NCBI GenBank assembly: GCA_964576715.1
Contig: CAZNWE010000118.1
Span: forward strand, 1-9,690
Direction: 5' to 3'
Length of the DNA: 9,690 bases
Source: SLRI01 sp964576715
GTDB lineage: Bacteria; Pseudomonadota; Alphaproteobacteria; Geminicoccales; Geminicoccaceae
Of this stretch, positions 6,072 through 9,690 are shown one piece after another. The notes beneath the pieces were generated by a model. That model did no database searches, had not been told where the DNA came from, and saw nothing but the letters and a program-made list of their open reading frames with translations. Position 1 is the first letter of the stretch. The number at the start of each line of letters is the position of its first letter. Position numbers and translations under genes: made by a program.

Positions 6072-7118
6072 ATGCGCCGTTTGGCTCTTTACGGGACCGT
6101 CTTTGCCGTTGGCCTCGGCAATCTCGCGGCGGCAGCCGAGAGCCCCAAGGTGGTCACCTCGATCCTGCCGCTGGGCAGCATCGCGGCGGCGATCATGGAT
6201 GGGGTCGGGGAGCCCGAGGTGCTGCTCGAGCCGGGTGCCTCGCCGCATGCCTACAGCATGAAGCCGAGCCAGGCCCAGGCCTTGAGCGATGCCGATCTGA
6301 TCGTCTGGGTCGGCCCTGACATGGAGGTCTTCCTCGAGCGTCCGCTCGAGGCGCTGGGCGGCGCGGCGCGACAGCTCGAGCTGATGGCGGTTTCCGGGAT
6401 CGAGCTGCTGCCGTATCGCGAGGGCGCCCTGTTCGAGGCGCACGACCACGACGACGAGCATGCGCACGACGATCACGACCACGACGACGAGCATGCGCAT
6501 GACGATCACGACCATGACGAGGAGCATGCGCACGATGATCACGACCATGACGAGGAGCATGCGCACGACGATCACGACCACGACGAGGAGCATGGGCATG
6601 GCGAAATGGACGCCCACATCTGGCTGTCGCCGGCCAATGCGCGGGTGATCGGCGCGGCGATCGCGGCGTCGCTCGGCGAGATCGATCCGGACCATGCCGA
6701 AATCTATGCGGCGAATGCCGAGCGGTTCGCGGGCGCCCTGGACGAGGTCGAGGCCGAGATCGACGGCATCCTGGCGCCGGTGCGCGACCGGCCGTTCATC
6801 GTCTTCCACGACGCCTATCGGTACTTCGAGCAGCATTTCGACATGCCGGCCGCCGGGGCCATCCACCTCAGCCCGGAGGTGCCGCCGGGTGCGGCCAGGA
6901 TCGCCGAGATCCAGGCGCGGATCGGCGAGCTGGAGGCGGCCTGCGTCTTCGCCGAGCCGCAGTTCGAGCCGCGCCTGATCCAGACGGTGATCGATGGCAG
7001 CGATGCGCAGAGCGCCGTGCTCGATCCGCTGGGCACCGAGATCGACGTTGGACCCGAAAGCTACCCACAACTGCTCTCGAACCTCGCGGACAGCATCGCC
7101 GAGTGCCTCGGCGACTAG
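6072..7118 (+). CDS. znuA: Zinc ABC transporter substrate-binding protein ZnuA
   Basis: A 348-residue periplasmic zinc-binding protein of the cluster A-I family. It starts with a Sec signal peptide (MRRLALYGTVFAVGLG...), probably cleaved after the alanine run near residue 22. Candidate zinc ligands, by family alignment, are His59 in GASPHAYSMKPSQ, His182 in DAHIWLSP and His246 in FHDAYRYFE. A His/Asp/Glu-rich loop at residues 124-178 precedes the second ligand, the usual place for the ZnuA charged loop, and is built from five 11-residue repeats. The C-terminal lobe has VFAEPQFEP and LDPLGTEI, typical of ZnuA. The start is ATG 6072, 5 bases after a strong GGAGG. The in-frame ATG at 6054 lies upstream of that site and is less likely. 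It is divergent from zur and shares the palindrome at 5978-5995. Confidence 0.95.
   Translation: MRRLALYGTVFAVGLGNLAAAAESPKVVTSILPLGSIAAAIMDGVGEPEVLLEPGASPHAYSMKPSQAQALSDADLIVWVGPDMEVFLERPLEALGGAARQLELMAVSGIELLPYREGALFEAHDHDDEHAHDDHDHDDEHAHDDHDHDEEHAHDDHDHDEEHAHDDHDHDEEHGHGEMDAHIWLSPANARVIGAAIAASLGEIDPDHAEIYAANAERFAGALDEVEAEIDGILAPVRDRPFIVFHDAYRYFEQHFDMPAAGAIHLSPEVPPGAARIAEIQARIGELEAACVFAEPQFEPRLIQTVIDGSDAQSAVLDPLGTEIDVGPESYPQLLSNLADSIAECLGD
6441..6605 (+). repeat. Five 33-bp tandem repeats encoding the ZnuA His-rich loop
   Basis: Units begin at 6441, 6474, 6507, 6540 and 6573. Each encodes an 11-residue motif of the form HDHD(D/E)EHAHDD. The first four differ only at a few bases, mostly C/T third positions of His or Asp codons plus Asp/Glu changes. 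The fifth is degenerate (HDHDEEHGHGE). This is in-frame duplication of a metal-binding segment, so copy number could change by slippage without a frameshift. Confidence 0.95.
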
Positions 7119-7122
7119 CCCG

Positions 7123-7980
7123 TCACAGCGCCGCCTCGATGAGCCGGCGGGTGGCAGCATCGACATCGGGCTGCCGGCCGCCCCAATGGCTGAAGCCCGG
7201 GACGGCCTGGTGCAGCAGCATGCCGAGGCCGTCTACCGTCGGGTGGCCGCGCCTGCTGGCTTCATGCAGGAGCGGCGTGACGAGCGGCGCGTAGACGATA
7301 TCCGCGACGATCGCCCCGGGCTTCAGCTGGTCGAGCGACAGCTCGAGCGGCGGCTGGCCGGTCATCCCGAGGCTCGACGTGTTGACCAGGAGGTCGGCAC
7401 CCTCGAGCGCGGCGTTGCGCTCGGCCCAGGGCCGGACCGTGGTACTGGTCGTCTTGGTGGCCAACCGACCGAGCAGCGTCTCGGCCCGCTCGACCGTGCG
7501 ATTGACGAGGCAGAGCTCCGCGACAGCGGCGGCGACGAAGGTGGCGGCCAGCGCCCGGGCAGCGCCACCGGCACCGATCAGCACCACCCGCCGCACCTGG
7601 TTCCGCCAACCGGGGACGACCGCCGACAGGTGCGCCAGAAAGCCGATGCCATCGGTGTTGAGACCGAGCCGCGCACCGCGCTCGTCGATCAGCACGGTAT
7701 TCACGGCGCCGATCGCCGCGGCCAGTGGCTCGAGCTGGTCCAAGAGCGGGATCACCGCCTCCTTGTGCGGCAGGGTCACGTTGACGCCGCGAAAACCCAG
7801 CTTGGGCAGTGCCGCCATCGCCAGATCGAGGTCGACCGGGCTGACGCCGAGCGGTACATAGACGCCGTCGACGCGGTAACGCTCGAACCAGTAATTGTGC
7901 AACAGCGGCGATTTGCTATGGCTGATCGGCCAGCCGAGCACGCCGGCGACGTTGGCCTTGCCACTGATCTGAACCGTCAC
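7123..7980 (-). CDS. aroE: Shikimate dehydrogenase (NADP+)
   Basis: A 285-residue enzyme that reduces 3-dehydroshikimate to shikimate in aromatic amino acid synthesis. Motifs in order are GWPISHSKSP with the shikimate-binding serines (Ser20, Ser22), NVTLPHKE with catalytic Lys73, NTDGIGF with Asp110, the NADP loop GAGGAA (136-141), NRTVERAE after the next strand with an Arg suited to NADP phosphate, NTSSLGM, and GLGMLLHQA near the end. The start is taken as GTG 7980, which gives normal family length. Extending to TTG 8076 would add 32 residues with no family similarity and overlap the Nudix start. The ribosome site is weak (GAGACGG). The 3' end faces znuA with only 4 bases between stops, so any terminators must lie in coding sequence. 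Confidence 0.94.
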   Translation of the reverse strand: MTVQISGKANVAGVLGWPISHSKSPLLHNYWFERYRVDGVYVPLGVSPVDLDLAMAALPKLGFRGVNVTLPHKEAVIPLLDQLEPLAAAIGAVNTVLIDERGARLGLNTDGIGFLAHLSAVVPGWRNQVRRVVLIGAGGAARALAATFVAAAVAELCLVNRTVERAETLLGRLATKTTSTTVRPWAERNAALEGADLLVNTSSLGMTGQPPLELSLDQLKPGAIVADIVYAPLVTPLLHEASRRGHPTVDGLGMLLHQAVPGFSHWGGRQPDVDAATRRLIEAAL

Positions 7981-8059
7981 GGCCGTCTCACAGCCTGGCC
8001 GGGGCAGCGGATTTTGGCGATCGCAGCAGGTCGCGCAGGTGCCGGGAAATCGAGGTCGA
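7981..8059. other. Divergent intergenic region between aroE and the Nudix gene
   Basis: These 79 bases should hold the promoters for aroE (leftward) and the Nudix gene (rightward). A GAGG at 8052-8055 serves the Nudix ATG at 8060. No convincing -35/-10 pairs or palindrome stand out to me. Confidence 0.4.
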
Positions 8060-8560
8060 ATGGAGCAGCTGGTCAACGCTTTTTGGCGATGCGTCTATCG
8101 GCTCGGCTACCCGTGCGCCGAGGTGGTCTGGCGGCTGTCCAGGAAGGCCGGGCGCGGCGCTTGCATCGCCGTCTGGCACGACGGTCGTCTGCTCTGCATC
8201 AAGGAATCCTATCGGCCCGACCTCGGGCTGCCGGGCGGCGGCCAGCACGACCGCGAGAGCTGGGCCGAGACGGCGCGGCGCGAGTTGTTCGAGGAAGTCG
8301 GCATCGCCCTTCCTGCCGAAGCGTTTCATGAGCGCGGTATCCTGGCCTATGACAAGCACGGTCGCAGCATCGAGGACCATCTCTTCGAGGTAAAGCTCGA
8401 CGTCTTTCAGCCGCCGACCATCGACAATCGCGAAGTCGTCTGGGCGGACTTCCTGCCGCTCGACCGCATTCGAGCGGCGCCGCAGCAGCGCGGTTTGCGG
8501 CTTTATCTCGCCAGCCTCGACCAGCAGGCCAGGACGCCGGTCGAGATCACCTGCCCCTGA
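8060..8560 (+). CDS. Nudix hydrolase
   Basis: A 166-residue protein with one Nudix domain, which hydrolyses a nucleoside diphosphate linked to some group X. The Nudix box G-x5-E-x7-REUxEExGU is complete. It begins at GGQHDRE, continues through SWAETAR and ends in RELFEEVGI (about residues 66-88). The preceding strand reads CIAVWHDGRLLCIKESYRPDLGLPGG, typical of the fold. The N-terminal 30 residues (EQLVNAFWRCVYRLGYPCAEVVWRL) form an amphipathic, aromatic-rich segment that could sit on the membrane. ATG 8060 with nearby GAGG is preferred to GTG 8039. The substrate cannot be told from sequence. Its last 14 bases overlap the 3' end of the convergent AllA-like gene. Confidence 0.92.
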   Translation: MEQLVNAFWRCVYRLGYPCAEVVWRLSRKAGRGACIAVWHDGRLLCIKESYRPDLGLPGGGQHDRESWAETARRELFEEVGIALPAEAFHERGILAYDKHGRSIEDHLFEVKLDVFQPPTIDNREVVWADFLPLDRIRAAPQQRGLRLYLASLDQQARTPVEITCP

Positions 8561-9023
8561 CCTCGAGCGGCTGCGCCAGGCTGGCCCAGGAGGTGTCGAT
8601 TGCCGGATCGCCCACCGCCTGCATCATCATCAGCAAGGTGGCTGGGCGGTCGAGGATGGTGATCGGCAGATGCCAGACGCCGCGGGCGTAGCAGATGCCG
8701 GTCCCCCCCTCGACGAGAAAGCCGCGCAAGGTCGCGAGATCGGGCGCGCCGTCGGCCGCCGGCAAGGCGGCGGCGATCGCGTAGCGTGCCGCATCGAGGG
8801 GCATGAACAGCTGCTCGCTGTGCTCGTGCCGCTCCATCCTCGCCGCCGTGAACGGCAAATCGGCGGCGGCATGGGTGTCGAGCTTGACGCAGAGGTCGGC
8901 ATCCGCCCGGCCGTGGCCGAGCCGGCCCTCGAGGCGCACGCCGCTGTCGACCTCCGGCCGTTCGATGGTCTGGCCGAACGGGGCGAAGGCGGTGGCCGAA
9001 AACGCTTCAAGCTGCAGCTGCAT
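8547..9023 (-). CDS. Ureidoglycolate lyase family protein (AllA-like)
   Basis: A 158-residue cupin-like protein of the AllA family, close to the usual length of about 160. AllA splits ureidoglycolate into glyoxylate and urea at the end of purine/allantoin breakdown. Visible marks are the N-terminal AFAPFGQTIERP, the histidine-containing MERHEHSEQLFMPL (His66, His68) and GICYARGVWHLPITIL with His118, all typical of the family core. ATG 9023 is preferred because it sits 6 bases after AAGGAGG; the in-frame ATG at 9029 abuts that site. No other allantoin genes are visible here. Upstream on the same strand, 38 bases away, is a DapA-like aldolase, so this homologue may act on another substrate. The family is confident; the reaction is moderately so. 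Confidence 0.8.
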   Translation of the reverse strand: MQLQLEAFSATAFAPFGQTIERPEVDSGVRLEGRLGHGRADADLCVKLDTHAAADLPFTAARMERHEHSEQLFMPLDAARYAIAAALPAADGAPDLATLRGFLVEGGTGICYARGVWHLPITILDRPATLLMMMQAVGDPAIDTSWASLAQPLEVRGR

Positions 9024-9061
9024 CGCCATCCTCCTTCAGGCAGGCTCTCGGGCATGAGCTC

Positions 9062-9690
9062 TCACGCATGAGCGGCGAGGCCGCGCTCGAGCCGCTGCAG
9101 CAGCCACTCGATCTCGGCCTGGGTCTCGGTGGTCAAAGCGGGCGCTGGTGCTCGCGTCGCCGGTGTCGCCAGCGCGCCGCGGCGCCAGAGCACGTATTTG
9201 CGCACGGCGAGGCCGAGGCCGGGCTGCTGCTCGAAGCGGAGCAGCGGCAAATAGAGGTCGAAGAGGTCGAGCATCCGCTCACGCTCGTCGGCCCGAAACA
9301 GCCGGATGACCCCGGTGAGCATCTCGGGATAGGCGAAGCCGGTCATCACCCCGTCGGCACCGCGGATCAGCTCGAAGGGGAGGAAGAGCCCGCCATTGGC
9401 CGCCAGGATGGCGAGGCGCCGCCCGCCCTCGGCTTCGGCAGCGCGCAGCACGCTGAGCTTGTCGAGCCCCGGCCAGTCCTCGTGCTTGAGCATCACGCAG
9501 CTGGGGCAGTCGGTCACGATCCGGCGGATCAGCGCGGCACTCATCGGCACCGACGAGGCGAGCGGGAAGTCCTGGAGCACCCAGGGAATGGCGGGGCCGA
9601 GGGTCTCGGTCAGCGTTCGGCAGTAGCCGAGGACGGCAGCGTCGCCCCGAGCGGCGGTCGCCGGTGGCTGGATCATCACCCCGGCGGCAC
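9062..9690 (-). CDS. DapA/N-acetylneuraminate lyase-family aldolase, C-terminal part (partial, runs off right edge)
   Basis: The frame is open to the window edge, so at least 208 residues are present and the N-terminus lies outside. The visible part starts inside the barrel with AAGVMIQPP, the family segment before the catalytic tyrosine. It continues with LQDFPLASSV and then VMLKHEDWP, whose Lys (codon 9485-9487) should form the Schiff base with the substrate keto group. ANGGLFLPFELIRGADGVMTG matches the late barrel strand of DHDPS-like proteins. In the position of the usual Y-N-x-P motif the protein has Q-D-F-P (Gln codon 9572-9574), so the normal catalytic tyrosine seems absent. That argues against true dihydrodipicolinate synthase. 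Probably co-transcribed with the AllA-like gene 38 bases downstream. Specific product unknown. Confidence 0.82.
   Translation of the reverse strand, partial: AAGVMIQPPATAARGDAAVLGYCRTLTETLGPAIPWVLQDFPLASSVPMSAALIRRIVTDCPSCVMLKHEDWPGLDKLSVLRAAEAEGGRRLAILAANGGLFLPFELIRGADGVMTGFAYPEMLTGVIRLFRADERERMLDLFDLYLPLLRFEQQPGLGLAVRKYVLWRRGALATPATRAPAPALTTETQAEIEWLLQRLERGLAAHA

Noticed and set aside
6441..6605. Regular 33-bp repeats considered as a CRISPR array
   Set aside because: The repeats are directly adjacent with no spacers, stay in frame inside znuA and encode a metal-binding loop; no cas genes are present.
6006..7166. Minus-strand open frame opposite znuA with repeated valine/methionine-rich hydrophobic segments
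   Set aside because: The apparent membrane repeats are the reverse complement of the His/Asp codons in the ZnuA loop. The plus-strand gene has signal peptide, ligands and ribosome site, so this is an antisense shadow.
7981..8076. Longer aroE start at TTG 8076
   Set aside because: The extra residues are not family-like, the extension would overlap the Nudix coding region, and GTG 7980 gives the normal protein length.

Overview
The window reads as chromosomal DNA from a very GC-rich alphaproteobacterium. This is judged by eye from G/C in third codon positions, tight gene packing, GTG/ATG starts and a Zur-ZnuABC zinc locus of the alphaproteobacterial kind. The order or genus cannot be fixed from this sequence. 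There are ten complete genes and two partial genes, one at each edge. No tRNA, rRNA, IS element, integrase, CRISPR array or phage gene is visible.

Left part (1-3778), all minus strand. A 58-base fragment at the edge starts a small protein, possibly ribbon-helix-helix. A short gap with a strong perfect hairpin follows. Then comes a compact four-gene catabolic cluster, read right to left: an SDR oxidoreductase (2984-3778), a lambda-crystallin/L-gulonate-3-dehydrogenase-like 3-hydroxyacyl-CoA dehydrogenase family protein (2028-2972), a beta-keto acid cleavage enzyme (BKACE/DUF849, 1103-2026) and an EamA/DMT transporter (201-1103). The simplest reading is that a small beta-hydroxy acid is oxidised to a beta-keto acid. 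Zn-dependent BKACE would then cleave this with acetyl-CoA to acetoacetate plus a new acyl-CoA, with the transporter moving a substrate or product. The actual substrate is not known.

Middle part (3827-7118) is a high-affinity zinc uptake locus. Genes zur, znuC and znuB run leftward with overlapping start/stop codons. znuA runs rightward from a shared intergenic region that holds an 18-bp near-perfect palindrome with a GTTATAAC core, a good Zur operator candidate. ZnuA carries a His/Asp/Glu-rich loop encoded by five 33-bp tandem repeats. Only 48 bases separate znuB from the SDR gene on the same strand, so the zinc genes and the BKACE cluster could share a transcript.

Right part (7123-9690): aroE (shikimate dehydrogenase, minus) ends 4 bases from the znuA stop. 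Divergent from it is a Nudix hydrolase (plus). An AllA-type ureidoglycolate lyase family protein (minus) overlaps the Nudix gene tail to tail. Upstream of that gene lies a DapA/NAL-family aldolase (minus, cut by the window edge) whose usual catalytic tyrosine appears to be replaced.

Most of the window is ordinary housekeeping and accessory metabolism. The least described parts are the two-dehydrogenase BKACE operon and the DapA-like/AllA-like pair.
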